64,000 nucleotides of DNA from Arenicola marina (Eukaryota > Annelida > Polychaeta > Arenicolidae). Of the stretch, positions 1 through 10,813 are shown piece by piece (positions within the stretch are counted from its first letter, which is position 1; the number at the start of each line of letters is the position of its first letter). Both the position numbers and the translations under genes were made by a program. Below the pieces are notes generated by a model that did no database searches, was not told the DNA's origin, and saw only the letters and a list, made by a program, of their open reading frames with translations. The DNA is taken from positions 30,021,759 through 30,085,758 of the forward strand of contig OZ025249.1 of assembly GCA_964019135.1 (NCBI GenBank), given 5' to 3'.

Positions 1-361
1 AGAAATAAAACTGTACCGACCAACAGGTGTTATACCTGGAGCTGTTTTCTGGGACTGTTTGCCATATGAATCGTCACGGCTTCCCCTCCTTTAACACATT
101 CAAAGGCAGTAATGAAAAGTAAGCTTTCTCAGATTTCTTTTTTTGCCTATTGCTACAGCTGCTCATTTGCTTGCTTGGACTTGCGGCTCGGTCAATTTCA
201 AACGAGCGCATCTTCGAGCTAATACGGTAATGATTTCGTTGTTCAAACTAGTAGCAAATATTAACACTAAAAGTGCCTAGGGCACATAGCTGTAGACCCG
301 TAATTTCAGTTGTGAACCGATATATCATCTGGTTATCACTGCATTGTGTGTGTCTTTCCAG
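1..361 (+). other. Upstream region of gene 1 with likely 3' splice acceptor before the start codon
   Basis: No open gene is seen here. A pyrimidine-rich stretch ending TCTTTCCAG (AG at 360-361) sits 21 bases before the ATG at 383. The same acceptor stands at the same distance before the ATG of gene 2 (AG at 44369-44370). This suggests that the first coding exon is preceded by a non-coding 5' exon lying further upstream, so the promoter is probably not adjacent to the ATG. Similarity to the gene 2 flank begins only at about 328 (TCTGGTTATCACTGCATT); the sequence before that is unrelated. Confidence 0.5.
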
Positions 362-382
362 CCGGAAGGCTCCTTATAGACG

Positions 383-2294
383 ATGGCTGATGGCGAAACT
401 ACGCTTGTTTCTCTCGGAGTCTTCGCTCTCGGGGCGACTCTTCCACAGCGCGTCAAAGTGATCGAAGGCATTTATGACGCAGATCACCCGGAGCGGGAGT
501 TCTCCACCGGGGACGTGTTGGAGCTGAAGCGACTCACTTACCTCGGCCAGCAGATTGTTATAGAAGCGTGTCTGGTGGAGCGACCGGAGCGCCTGCTTCA
601 GGTGCCGCTCAGTACTGACGTCACAGTGGAGGCGCGCTGCGACACGTACGGCACGATGTGGGTATCGCCGCTCGCCCAATTTGTGTCCGACCACCAGGAA
701 TCCCTCCCGCTGGTTGTCCGGGTCGTCAGTGCCATTGGCGGCGCGGGTGCCGGGGCTGTTGGCATGGCCGCGGGTGTAGTAAACGGGGATATCCTGCAGC
801 TGTATAGGGTGGAGCGGCGGGAGGTGGTCCTGTGTCGGAGCGGCGGGAGGTTCCTTGTCCTGCCGGCCGCGTACGGCGGGTCGTGGATGCTTCATCCACG
901 CCGATTCACTTCCATCTTCGAGGTGCTGCAGGCCAGGGTGGGCCATATCCGCGTGCGGCAGGGTGACGTCCCACGAGAGGCGGCGACCAGCGTGGTGAGG
1001 CCCACGATTACGGGGGAGACCCTACAGCTAGATTTGACCGCCACACGGGTGTTGCGGAAACGCCACCAGGGTCACCTACTGGACGAGGTGGAGATCGTCA
1101 AGGTGATAGACCCCGAGGGGCCCGAGCGTTACCTGCCGCTCTATCTGGGCGGCGAGTACGAGGAAGTGCTGCCTCATAACGTGCGCTCTGCCGTGTCCCT
1201 CAGGCAGGTAGACGGCGAGCGCATGCCGTGTGCCTCCACCTTGCTGGAGATTGCGCCAGAGGATGACGCGGTAGGTGCCGCCTCTTCCCTGGCGAGTTTC
1301 ATGGGACACGTGGTAGAACTCGTCTCCGTGGCGATCGAGCCATGTGTGGTGGCGCGCAAGGAAGGGGCGATGGGAGGACGCGCTTTCTGTCTGCCCACGC
1401 ATACCGACATCATCGTGTGCAACGAGAGCTTCTGCGGCGTCGGAGACGAGGGCGAGGGCGGGGGCGGAGGCGGGGACGGGGGCGGAGGCAAGAGTCTCCC
1501 CCAGCTGCCCGCCAGCGAACCCCTCCACCTCCCCGAGGAGGTAAACGCCGCCGTCTTCTCCCGTCTGACGGGAAATGCCACCCAGGGTACCAAGCAAGCT
1601 GATGGACGTCTTCCTCCCCTCACCGTGGAGGCTCACAACACCGCACGGGCACCCTCCGGGGTAGCCCGATCTCAATCGCACAGCACTGCAAAGGGGGCCA
1701 GGGTGCCTCCCCCCGTGAAACCGAAGCCGTCGAGGCATTCGTTTCATCAAATTACTGAGCACAATAACACTGCCGGTGCCCCAGAAAGACCTCCGAAAGG
1801 CCTGTCCCCCAAGGCGCTGACCCCGCCGCCCCTCCCAACTGCTAAGTCACCGGCGCCCCTACCGACTGCCAAATCGCCGGCGCCCCTCCCAACTGCTAAG
1901 CTACCGGCGCCCCTCACAACTGCTAAGCTATCGGCGCCCATCCAAACTGCTAAGCTACCGGCGCCCCTCACAACTGCTAAGCTACCGGCGCCCATCCAAA
2001 CTGCTAAGCTACCGGCGCCCCTCACAACTGCTAAGCTTCCAGCGCCCATCCAAACTGCTAAGCTACCGGCGCCCCTCACAAATGCTAAGCTACCGGCGCC
2101 CATCCAAACTGCTAAGCTACCGGCGCCCCTCACAAATGCTAAGCTACCGGCGCCCATCCCAACTGCTAAGCTACCGGCGCCCATGCCAACTGTTCACCTT
2201 TCGGCCTGTGTGACCACCACTGTGTCGTCACTTCCGGTAGGAGAGAGCGACAGCTCCCCATACGATGTAGCGTTACCGCCGCCTGATGAATCAG
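383..2294 (+). CDS. Gene 1 exon 1: CABIT domain and proline-rich repeat linker
   Basis: Open from the ATG at 383 through 637 codons plus one base. The donor TCAG|GTAAGT at 2295 cuts inside a codon, and reading on into the intron reaches a stop at 2315-2317, so the genomic open frame overstates the exon by a few residues. The ATG was chosen because it opens the conserved reading frame at the same place in gene 2 and follows a conserved acceptor. Exon GC content is much higher than in the surrounding introns. The exon is intact. Confidence 0.88.
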
Positions 2295-5200
2295 GTAAGT
2301 CATTCAAATGTAGATGAGGCACACGTTTTATTTATAGTTGGTTTGGTTCATAACATTACAAATGTTGCATCCATATATTTAATGACTTATTCTTAGGCAT
2401 TTTGTTGGAATATATTGTTATTCGTTATACATTATCATGTCCTTTAGTTGAGGTGGCCATAACGGCAGAAAATAACTGTATGTTGATGACGCATCGTTAA
2501 TAAGCAGGTCATTCACTTCCGTATGTTTATTGGTATCCGACCTCTTTCAGATGAGGCTGACAACGACGATTATGATTATGAAGGTAACGATAAAATATAT
2601 CAAATTTAAAACAAATCTAAGCATAGCCTTTGGCCATTGCATGCGTTTTCATAAATCTTTTTTCTGCTTATACAAGAATCTGACACCATATTTCGAACTT
2701 TACGCAGTGCTTCGTCGTGCCGACAGCCACCTCAACAGCCTTGTTTGGCGTGTCGGTATGACAGTTTGACAGTATGACAGTTTGAACTTACACTATAGTG
2801 TACGTGATGGGTTCAGCATGGATGGTTTCCGGTGTCTACTGATGATTATGGCTCCAAATATGTCGGCAGACTGCAACACTGGGCGTATATCATCGGTTTA
2901 TTAAGCCCCATTGGCTCACTTCCGGTTTGTTGGCGGCCATTTTGTTCTTACGCGTCTTTACTGGACTCTTAAATGGATTTAGCTCTCTAGAAACTCTGAT
3001 CAACGCTTCAAGGTGTTTATATTTTCATTTAAATCATACTGAAAGTATACAAGCAAATAAACCTGTGGTTCGATTACTGAGCTTTGATGGTGTGTTGTGG
3101 ATGCCGAACCCAGTATGGAACATGAAAAAGGAAACATATCATTTAGGAACAGAAAATGCAATTAATATTTCGCCTTTAACTGCTTTGCTGCCAAACTCGC
3201 TGTTCTCAACTAGTCAAACGGAATGCACAGAGTAGCGTATAGGAAAACTGGGCGGCCTATGTATATAACAGTAGGCGGCCTATGCATATAACAGTGGGCG
3301 GCCTATGCATATAACAGTGGGCGGCCAATGCATATAACAGTGGGCGGCCTATGCATATAACAGTGGGCGGCCTATGCATATAACAGTGAGCGGCCACTGC
3401 TTATAACAGTGGGCGGCCTATGCATATAACTGTGTGCTCATGCATACCTGCAAGTTTTGCAGTGGCTGTAACGTATTTAACCTAGCTCGTGTGATCTAGC
3501 TCACGTTCACTAACACGATCTTCAAAGCTTGGCCTCAAGGAAGTTTTTCTTTTCTTGTGATTTTACGTTTGAACAGCTGTCTCACTGAATGGCCTGGATG
3601 CCTGTCTCACTGTATGACCTCTGTGGCTGTCTCACTGTATGACCTGTATGGCTGTCTCACTGTATGACCTTTGTGGCTATCTCACTGTATGACCTGTATG
3701 GCTGTCTCACTGTATGACTTGTGTGGCTGTCTCACTGTATGACCTGTATGGCTGTCTCACTGTATGACCTGTATGGCTGTCTCACTGTATGACCTGCATG
3801 GCTGTCTCACTGTATGACCTTTGTGGCTATCTCACTGTATGACCTGTATGGCTGTCTCACTGTATGACTTGTGTGGCTGTCTCACTGTATGACCTGTGTG
3901 GCTGTCTCACTGTATGACCTGTATGGATGTCTCACTATGACTTGTATGGCTGTCTCACTGTATGACCTCTGTGGCTGTCTCACTGTATGACCTGTATGGC
4001 TGTCTCACTGTATGAACGGTATGGCTGTCTCACTGTATGACCTCTATGGCAGTCTCACTGTATGACCTCTGTGACTGTCTCACTGTATGACCCGTGTGGC
4101 TGTCTCATTGTATGACCTGTGTGGCGGTCTCACTGTATGACCTGTATGGCTGTCTCACTGTATGACCTGTATGGATGTCTCACTGTATGACCTGTGTGGC
4201 TGTCTCACTGTATGACCTGTGTGGCGGTCTCACTGTATGACCTGTGTGACTGTCGCACTGTATGACCTGTATGGCTGTCTCACTGTATGACCTGTATGGC
4301 TGTCTCACTGTATGACCTGTGTGGCTGTCTCACTGTATGACCTGTGTGGCTGTCTCACTGTATGACCTGTATGGCTGTCTCACTGTATGACCTGTGTGGC
4401 TGTCTCACTGTATGACCTGTGTGGCTGTCTCACTGTATGACCTGTGTGGCTGTCTCACTGTATGACCTGTGTGGCTGTCTCACTGTATGACCTGTATGGC
4501 TGTCTCACTGTATGACCTATGTGACTGTCTCACTGTATGACCTGTGTGGCTGTCTCACTGTATGACCTGTATGGATGTCTCACTGTATGACCTGTGTGGC
4601 TGTCTCACTGTATGACCCGTGTGACTGTCTCACTGTATGACCTGTATGGCTGTCTCACTGTATGACCTGTATGGCTGTCTCACTGTATGACCTGCATGGC
4701 TGTCTCACTGTATGACCTTTGTGGCTATCTCACTGTATGACCTGTATGGCTGTCTCACTGTATGACTTGTGTGGCTGTCTCACTGTATGACCTGTGTGGC
4801 TGTCTCACTGTATGACCTGTATGGATGTCTCACTATGACTTGTATGGCTGTCTCACTGTATGACCTCTGTGGCTGTCTCACTGTATGACCTGTATGGCTG
4901 TCTCACTGTATGAACGGTATGGCTGTCTCACTGTATGACCTCTATGGCAGTCTCACTGTATGACCTCTGTGACTGTCTCACTGTATGACCCGTGTGGCTG
5001 TCTCATTGTATGACCTGTGTGGCGGTCTCACTGTATGACCTGTATGGCTGTCTCACTGTATGACCTGTATGGATGTCTCACTGTATGACCTGTGTGGCTG
5101 TTTCACTGTATGACCTGTGTGGCGGTCTCACTGTATGACCTGTATGGCTGTCTCACTGTATGACCTGTATGGATGTCTCACTGTATGACCTGTGTGGCTG

Positions 5201-8200
5201 TCTCACTGTATGACCTGTGTGGCGGTCTCACTGTATGACCTGTGTGACTGTCGCACTGTATGACCTGTATGGCTGTCTCACTGTATGACCTGTATGGCTG
5301 TCTCACTGTATGACCTGTGTGGCTGTCTCACTGTATGACCTGTGTGGCTGTCTCACTGTATGACCTGTATGGCTGTCTCACTGTATGACCTGTGTGGCTG
5401 TCTCACTGTATGACCTGTGTGGCTGTCTCACTGTATGACCTGTGTGGCTGTCTCACTGTATGACCTGTGTGGCTGTCTCACTGTATGACCTGTATGGATG
5501 TCTCACTGTATGACCTGTGTGGCTGTCTCACTGTATGACCCGTGTGACTGTCTCACTGTATGACCTGTGTGGCTGTCTCACTGTATGACCTATGTGGCTG
5601 TCTCACTGTATGACCTGTGTGGCTGTTTCACTGTATGACCTGTATGGCTGTCTCACTGTATGACCTGTGTGGCTGTCTCACTGTATGACCCGTGTGACTG
5701 TCTCACTGTATGACCTGTGTGGCTGTCTCACTGTATGACCCGTGTGACTGTCTCACTGTATGACCTGTGTGGCTGTGTCACTGTATGACCTGTATGGCTG
5801 TCTCACTGCATGACCTGTGTGGCTGTCTCACTGTATGACCTGTGTGGCTGTCTCACTGTATGACCCGTGTGACTGTCTCACTGTATGACCTGTATGGATG
5901 TCTCACTATGACTTGTATGGCTGTCTCACTGTATGACCTGTGTGGCTGTCTCACTGTATGAACGGTATGGCTATCTCACTGTATGACCTGTGTGGCTGTC
6001 TCACTGTATGAACGGCATGGCTGTCTCACTGCATGACCTGTGTGGCTGTCTCACTGTATGAACGGTATGGCTATCTCACTGTATGACCTGTGTGGCTGTC
6101 TCACTGTATGACCTGTGTGGATGTCTCACTGTATGACCTGTGTGGATGTCTCACTGTATGACCTGTATGGCTGTCTCACTCTATTACCTATATGTCTGTA
6201 TTACTGTATGACCTGTGTGGCTCTCTCACTGTATAACCTGTGTGGCTGTCTCACTATATAACCTGTGGCTGTCTCACTGTATGACCTCTGTGGCTGTCTC
6301 ACTGTATGACCTGTATGGCTGTCTCACTGTATGAACGGTATGGCTGTCTCACTGTATGACCTCTATGGCAGTCTCACTGTATAACCTCTATGGCTGTCTC
6401 ACTGTATGAGCTCCATGGCTGTCTCACTGTATGACCTCTGTGGCTGTCTCATTGTATGACCTGTGTGGCGGTCCCACTATATGACCTGTATGGCTGTCTT
6501 ACTGTATGACCTGTATGGATGTCTCACTGTGTGACCTGTATGGCTGTATCACTGTATGACCCGTGTGGCTGTTTCACTGTATGAGCTCCATGGCTGTCTC
6601 ACTGTATGACCTCAATGGCTGTCTCACTGTATGACCCGTGTGGCTGTCTCATTGTATGACCTGTATGGCGGTCTCACTGTATGACCTGTGTGGCGGTCTC
6701 TCTGTATGACCTGTGTGGCGGTCTCTCTGTATGACCTCCATGGTTGTCTCACTGTGTGACCTGTGTGGCTGTCTCACTGTATGACCTGTGTGGCGGTCTC
6801 ACTGTATGACCTGTGTGGCTGACTCACTGTATGACCTGTATGGCTGTCTCACTGTATGGCCTGTATGGCTGTCTCACTGTATGACCTGCGTGACTGTCTC
6901 ACTGTGTGACCTGTGTGGCTGTCTCACTGCATGACCTGTATGGCTGTCTCACTGTATGACCCGTGTGGTAGTCTCATTGTATGACCTGTATGGCGGTCTC
7001 ACTGTATGACCTGTGTGGCGGTCTCTCTGTATGACCTGTGTGGCGGTCTCTCTGTATGACCTCCATGGTTGTCTCACTGTATGACCTGTGTGGCTGTCTC
7101 ACTGCATGACCTGTGTGGCTGTTTCACTGTATGACCTGTATGACTGTATGAAGCTCCACAGCATATGCCCAGCATGACAATCCCACAGTAGGCCAATGCC
7201 CTAAATGACTGTTCTGCAAGTATATGCCTCATATTACAGTAACCCAACATATCGAGCCATATTATGCTCAGAATTACTGTGCCTTAAATCTAGCACCACC
7301 CCTTGCATGTATTTTTTTTTCAGAAATCGATGAGAAAGCTGCGATTGACGATTCCAGTAAACGTGCGTCGTTGGAGCGGGAATTGTACGGCGACTATGAA
7401 CCACGTAAGTGCCGGTTGGCATCCGTCGTCCTCGACGGCTTGCAGCTTCTTTGTTGTGATTTAAGAGCTGTTCATACAGCAATTTTCCACGTACATGATG
7501 ATTTTTTCAAATTCCTTTGGCGAAACATCCATGGGACACATTAGCTGACTGTGAATGTTAACAAAGCCCGATTTGTGATGACGTAGTACACAAGAAATCC
7601 ACGCTTTCCCACACAAGATGGACCGAAAAAACCCCACCGAAATACATGATTTAGATTGCAATCATTTTTAAAGTTTCTCAGAAAATACTACTATTTAAAA
7701 ATCGGCATTTGCGAATAAGCCCATGGGACCGAGCTCGCCACAATTATCAATGACCCGTCGCCGCCAGAGCTTGTCATGTTGTACCATTCACACGAAACGT
7801 TCCCGCCCGATCACAACCTAAACAACCCACTAAAACCATTCGTGACCCCAGCCCCGCTGAGGTCAACCGTGACGTTGGCCGTTAGATGGGGCAGAGGTGA
7901 TGAGGAACGAGCTCTCTCGGCTGGCAGTGGTTCTTGTAGGCCGTGTTACAGGATCTTACAGCCCTCAGCTTTAGCCGTCCAGTTGGCCTCTTGCCAACGA
8001 ACGTTCGGCCTCGTGTACCTTGTGTGGAGGTTGTGCAGTCACGTGACCCCCACTGTTTACCCGCCACCTTGGATAGCAAGCGCCATTATGGTGTCATTAC
8101 CACGTACACAACGAATCTGTTGTGTAACCCTCAAACTATTGTACAAATAACCATCAGGGGGGGGGGGGCAGCTTGCAGCCAGAGGGGGCATACCCCCCGG

Positions 8201-9808
8201 GAGGGCGGGGAGGGGGTTGGTGGATTTGCAGTCCGGATGATTTGGGGTGGACCAATCATACTGACTGGTGCCGTTGACGATAGACCCGCGTGCTGGAGGG
8301 GTGGGGGGGGGCGTGGTAGTCCTAGTCCTAATATAAATCCTAATCGATCCTAACATCTAGCCCTAACCTCTCTTTACTTTAGTAACTTTGAGCACTAATA
8401 TTGTGCTATGCATGGTGTACAGTAGATGAGACTTGGGGTTAGGTTACGTATGATCTTAGGGCCATACCAGCAGCTGGCTTGTAAATACGTAATTTGACTA
8501 CTGCTCTCAAGAACGCTCTCAAGGCAGACGAGAGCTTTGAAACGTGCAAATATATATGTATAGATAATGGATAGATATCAGGGGCGTAGTTCGCTCTTGT
8601 TCGAGAGTAATTGTTTTCATTTCATGTGCAGCAGGTGCGTACATTTGCTCAAGTCCCTGGCTATACGCCCCTGGATTTTTTTGTATAGCTTGTATATATA
8701 TAACTATATGCATAGCTCTTGGAATAAGAGCTGACCGACATGTATACACGCCACACTCGCCAACGTGACCGTGGCAAGACAAGCGTCGCTCCAAAATGTA
8801 GGGGGCAGCACTGATCTGCAGGGGGCAGCACTGATTTGCAGGGGGCAGCACTGATTTGCAGGGGGCAACTCTGTTCTGGAGGGCGCAGCTCTGACCTGGG
8901 CTATAGACACTTCAAGAGTGCGCCTCAACGTTGTGCCTTTCGACCCAGGACGCAGTCAGTGGGTTGAAAACCTAATGTAGGCCTACCAATCTCAATGGTA
9001 TTTCCATGTTGAACGAGGCAGCTCATTTAATACATATGAGACACCTAAGACACCGGGGTGCTCATCTTGTGCGTTTATTATGGTGCTACCAGTAGATGTG
9101 ACGCAGATATACCGCACAGTTGAAGGGCGACTTCCATTTATATAAAACGGACAGCAAAACGGGTTCCATCGATTTTTTACCGACCAACCTTCTCTTAAAA
9201 TGTACGCGTGTGTTCAATTAATACGAAAAAACTGCCGAATAGCCACTACTACAAAATATCACACTGCGGTAAACGAAACTAGGGGGTAATTTACATTGGT
9301 ATAGGTGCCGCGGAAAAGTCCACTTCTTTCACATCCAACATCGGCACTAAAAGGGGTATATTGGGCCATGGACCCGCTCTATGTTGCATTTCCTTGCAGA
9401 CCTGCTTGGTTTTTGTTGATAGCCTACAATGGTATACAATAGACATTTGATTCTGCGAATAATGCCATCGATAATAGCCTACCATAGAGGATGGATTCTG
9501 CAATATATGCCATTGATAGGTGATTTTATGCATATATATATAAATATACATGTGTATCTCTTGCAGCCGTAGTGGTAGTTCCTCATGACGGTGACCTGAG
9601 ACACTTCTCAGTCGAAGAGTTACTCAAGTTCCTGCAAATGATGGACGTCTCTAAATCGACGCTGCTGTCCTGTCGCCGCGATCACGTGTCCGGAAAGGAC
9701 TTTGCCAACCTGGAAGAAGACGATCTAGAACGTCTCGGACTAACCAACCCGGTCGTGACACACTTCCACTCCAGAAGCCGAGCGGCACATTACAAAAACG
9801 TTATCTAA
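383..9808 (+). CDS. Gene 1: THEMIS/GAREM-family CABIT-SAM adaptor protein, four exons
   Basis: Exons 383-2294, 2551-2583, 7324-7404 and 9567-9808 join in frame (all introns phase 1, all GT-AG) to give 755 residues. Residues about 15-345 resemble the CABIT region of THEMIS: TLPQRVKVIEGIY near 19-31, FSTGDV at 40-45, FLVLPAAYGG at 157-166, LPLYLGGEYEEV at 251-262 and FCLPTHTDI at 335-343. A glycine-rich stretch (about 359-372) follows. The linker then carries two proline motifs, PPPVKPKPSR (442-451) and PERPPK (467-472), the latter like the GRB2-binding PPRPPK of THEMIS. Fourteen 9-residue repeats (480-605) and an acidic tyrosine segment come next. A SAM domain occupies about 686-745 (FSVEELLKFLQMMDVS...LERLGL) and the tail is HYKNVI. 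CABIT followed by SAM is the GAREM layout. By homology this is a cytoplasmic adaptor in receptor-kinase/MAPK signalling; that role is inferred. No signal peptide or membrane segment is seen. Confidence 0.85.
1820..2197 (+). repeat. Coding minisatellite: 14 x 27 bp (9 residues) in gene 1 linker
   Basis: Fourteen in-frame 27-bp units encode variants of LPAPLTTAK and LPAPIQTAK. From the fourth unit on, PLTTAK-type and PIQTAK-type units alternate, so the real unit of expansion is probably 54 bp (18 residues). The gene 2 linker begins at the same residue number (480) but has only 6 units (45829-45990) and lacks the PIQTAK type. Likely product: a flexible Pro/Ala/Lys-rich spacer. The complementary strand is also open across the repeat, which is a by-product of the 27-bp period. 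Confidence 0.9.
2295..2550 (+). other. Gene 1 intron 1 (256 bp)
   Basis: Bounded by GTAAGT at 2295 and a CTCTTTCAG acceptor ending at 2550. It is almost base-for-base the same as gene 2 intron 1 (46103-46358, same length). No other feature is seen in it. Confidence 0.8.
2551..2583 (+). CDS. Gene 1 exon 2: 33-nt microexon encoding an acidic tyrosine motif
   Basis: The exon lies between TTTCAG and GTAACG. Joined to the exon 1 phase it reads DEADNDDYDYE, an acidic segment with two tyrosines that could be kinase substrates. Because it is 33 nt long with phase-1 ends, skipping it would keep the frame, so regulated inclusion is possible. In gene 2 the matching exon reads DEADNDDDHYG. Confidence 0.75.
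3251..3434 (+). repeat. 23-bp tandem repeat, 8 units, in gene 1 intron 2
   Basis: Eight units with core GGCGGCCTATGCATATAACA, differing at a few positions. Gene 2 has a single unit at the corresponding place (about 47075-47092), so the block expanded in gene 1 or contracted in gene 2 after the duplication. Confidence 0.85.
3577..7150 (+). repeat. 25-bp minisatellite array 1 (about 143 units) in gene 1 intron 2
   Basis: The unit is 25 bp with core TGTATGACCTGTRTGG followed by a CTGTCTCA part. Units vary mainly at GTATGG/GTGTGG, GGCTGT/GGATGT/GGCGGT, ACCTGT/ACCTCT/AACGGT and CACTGTA/CACTGCA. A longer-scale duplication is visible: the run of variants around the TATGAACGGT marker at 4011 recurs at 4909, 898 bp later (36 units, one of them 2 bp short). 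Variants are more diverse toward the 3' end (6100-7150). There are no spacers of unique sequence. Confidence 0.97.
7324..7404 (+). CDS. Gene 1 exon 3: acidic linker before the SAM domain
   Basis: 81 nt between a long pyrimidine tract ending CAG and the donor GTAAGT at 7405. In the phase set by exon 2 it reads EIDEKAAIDDSSKRASLERE then LYGDYEP, hydrophilic and probably disordered, with two further tyrosines (LYGDYEP). The frame and the donor both support it. No counterpart for gene 2 lies in the window. Confidence 0.72.
8579..8673. mobile_element. Short MITE-like element with CAGGGGCGTA ends
   Basis: About 95 bp bounded by CAGGGGCGTA (8579-8588) and its reverse complement (8664-8673). Ends of the CAGGGGCGTAGCCA type occur on many non-autonomous DNA transposons. 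No clear target duplication is visible, and the element is too short to assign to a superfamily. Confidence 0.45.
8801..8900 (+). repeat. 20-bp tandem repeat, 5 units
   Basis: Five consecutive 20-bp units of the form GGGGGCAGCACTGATYTGCA; the last two have diverged. The block is intronic. Confidence 0.85.
9567..9808 (+). CDS. Gene 1 exon 4: SAM domain and C-terminus
   Basis: Begins after TCTCTTGCAG and continues the phase-1 reading as PVVVVPHDGDL. Residues about 686-745 form a SAM-like domain: FSVEELLKFLQMMDVS, then a GKDFANLEEDDLERLGL helix pair, with the Leu/Phe/Gly spacing typical of SAM. The protein ends HYKNVI with the TAA at 9806-9808. YKNV fits the GRB2 SH2 consensus pYxN, so phosphorylation there might recruit GRB2 (inference). 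SAM domains mediate protein-protein association. Confidence 0.82.
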
Positions 9809-10354
9809 ATGATAATATTATGTTCTAACCACTACACCACGCAGAGATGCCCCCTCTCCGATGCTTGAACATACACTAAAGGATGCGGTATAAAGAATTT
9901 ATAACGAAACTTCATTATAAGCTGAATTAGGCAGTTCTATATATATCCGAGCAATATCTAGAAGTATAATTCTACTTTAAGCTCTAAACGTTAAAGAGAA
10001 CACAAATCCACGCGAGATGGATAATCTTCTATCGATGTCCATCGATAACCATAATGGTTAACATATCCTAATGAATTGTGGTTGATAATCAAGCGCTGTT
10101 CACCATTATTGCGAAGTGTCCTGCCGTTTACGACGCAACATGGAGAAAGTGTCTTGAACTATAAGCATGATTGATATCGTTCATTTTCTTGTTAATAAGT
10201 GGGTGTTGTAAATATGCCTTTTGGAGTAGAGTGTTTACATTTATTGACATGTTTTCGTGCACACATGATGCGTATACTGGAGTGTATACACGAATGATAT
10301 AACTGCTGCCAAAAACGTATAATTTTTTGCATTACCAACCTATTCCCCATGTAA

Positions 10355-10360
10355 AATAAA
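10355..10360 (+). terminator. Candidate polyadenylation signal AATAAA for gene 1
   Basis: The best AATAAA match downstream of the stop codon, 547 bases after it, in AT-rich sequence. It would give a 3' UTR of roughly 560-580 bases. No U/GU-rich element was confirmed. Confidence 0.4.
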
Positions 10361-10813
10361 TATATTCTGTGTTGAATATAAATCCTACAAGGCCTGTGGG
10401 CTCTCCGGGGAGAAGCAGAAGTTGGTGGCCGGCTTTATATCCCTGCGCGCCTGTTCGCTGTTCGGTATTTTGTGTGTGAAGTCGACCGCTGTTCGCTATT
10501 ACGTCCGCGCGCGATATAAATAAACCGCGCAGTTTTATGTTGAAATTGTTGTTTTATACCAGCCGGTCTAGTCTATCAGCCAGCCTTCACGAAGCTCGTT
10601 GCTGGTGAAATAACACACTGCATTGGCGGTAAAAGGTCATTTATTTCTAATTGACGAAACATATATACATATTCATATCGGAACAGCTATTACCGGATCT
10701 TGCGTATTTGACGCAAGATGACCTAAGATAACGAAACAAGAACTCAGTGGGACACTGATGATGACGAAAATCGACTTTAGGTCAAAGAGCGTGTCTATCT
10801 GAACATGTTGATC

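Larger units (their letters stand above)
2584..7323 (+). other. Gene 1 intron 2 (4.7 kb), mostly minisatellite
   Basis: Donor GTAACG at 2584, acceptor TTTTTTTTTCAG ending at 7323. About 1 kb of unique sequence (2584-3576, with a 23-bp repeat block) precedes the 25-bp array. After the array only about 170 bases separate it from exon 3. The unique part matches gene 2 positions 46392-47230. Confidence 0.7.
7405..9566 (+). other. Gene 1 intron 3 (2.2 kb)
   Basis: Donor GTAAGT at 7405, acceptor TCTCTTGCAG ending at 9566. It contains a G-rich low-complexity tract (about 8157-8320), a miniature inverted-repeat element (8579-8673) and a 20-bp tandem repeat (8801-8900). The rest is unremarkable. Confidence 0.7.

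Noticed and set aside
1747-2184. Minus-strand open frame of 145 codons across the proline-repeat region of gene 1 (and its equivalent at 45750-45980 in gene 2)
   Set aside because: Produced by the 27-bp period, which keeps all frames open. The plus strand has the conserved domain reading and splice sites.
3577-7150. CRISPR array
   Set aside because: Units are directly adjacent with no unique spacers, the sequence is eukaryotic, and there are no cas genes.
10385-10625. Second LTR-like segment (AATAAA near 10517, ending AATAACACA)
   Set aside because: Composition resembles an LTR 3' part, but no matching start, TATA box or target duplication could be found. A similar-looking stretch at about 17560-17690 is no better.
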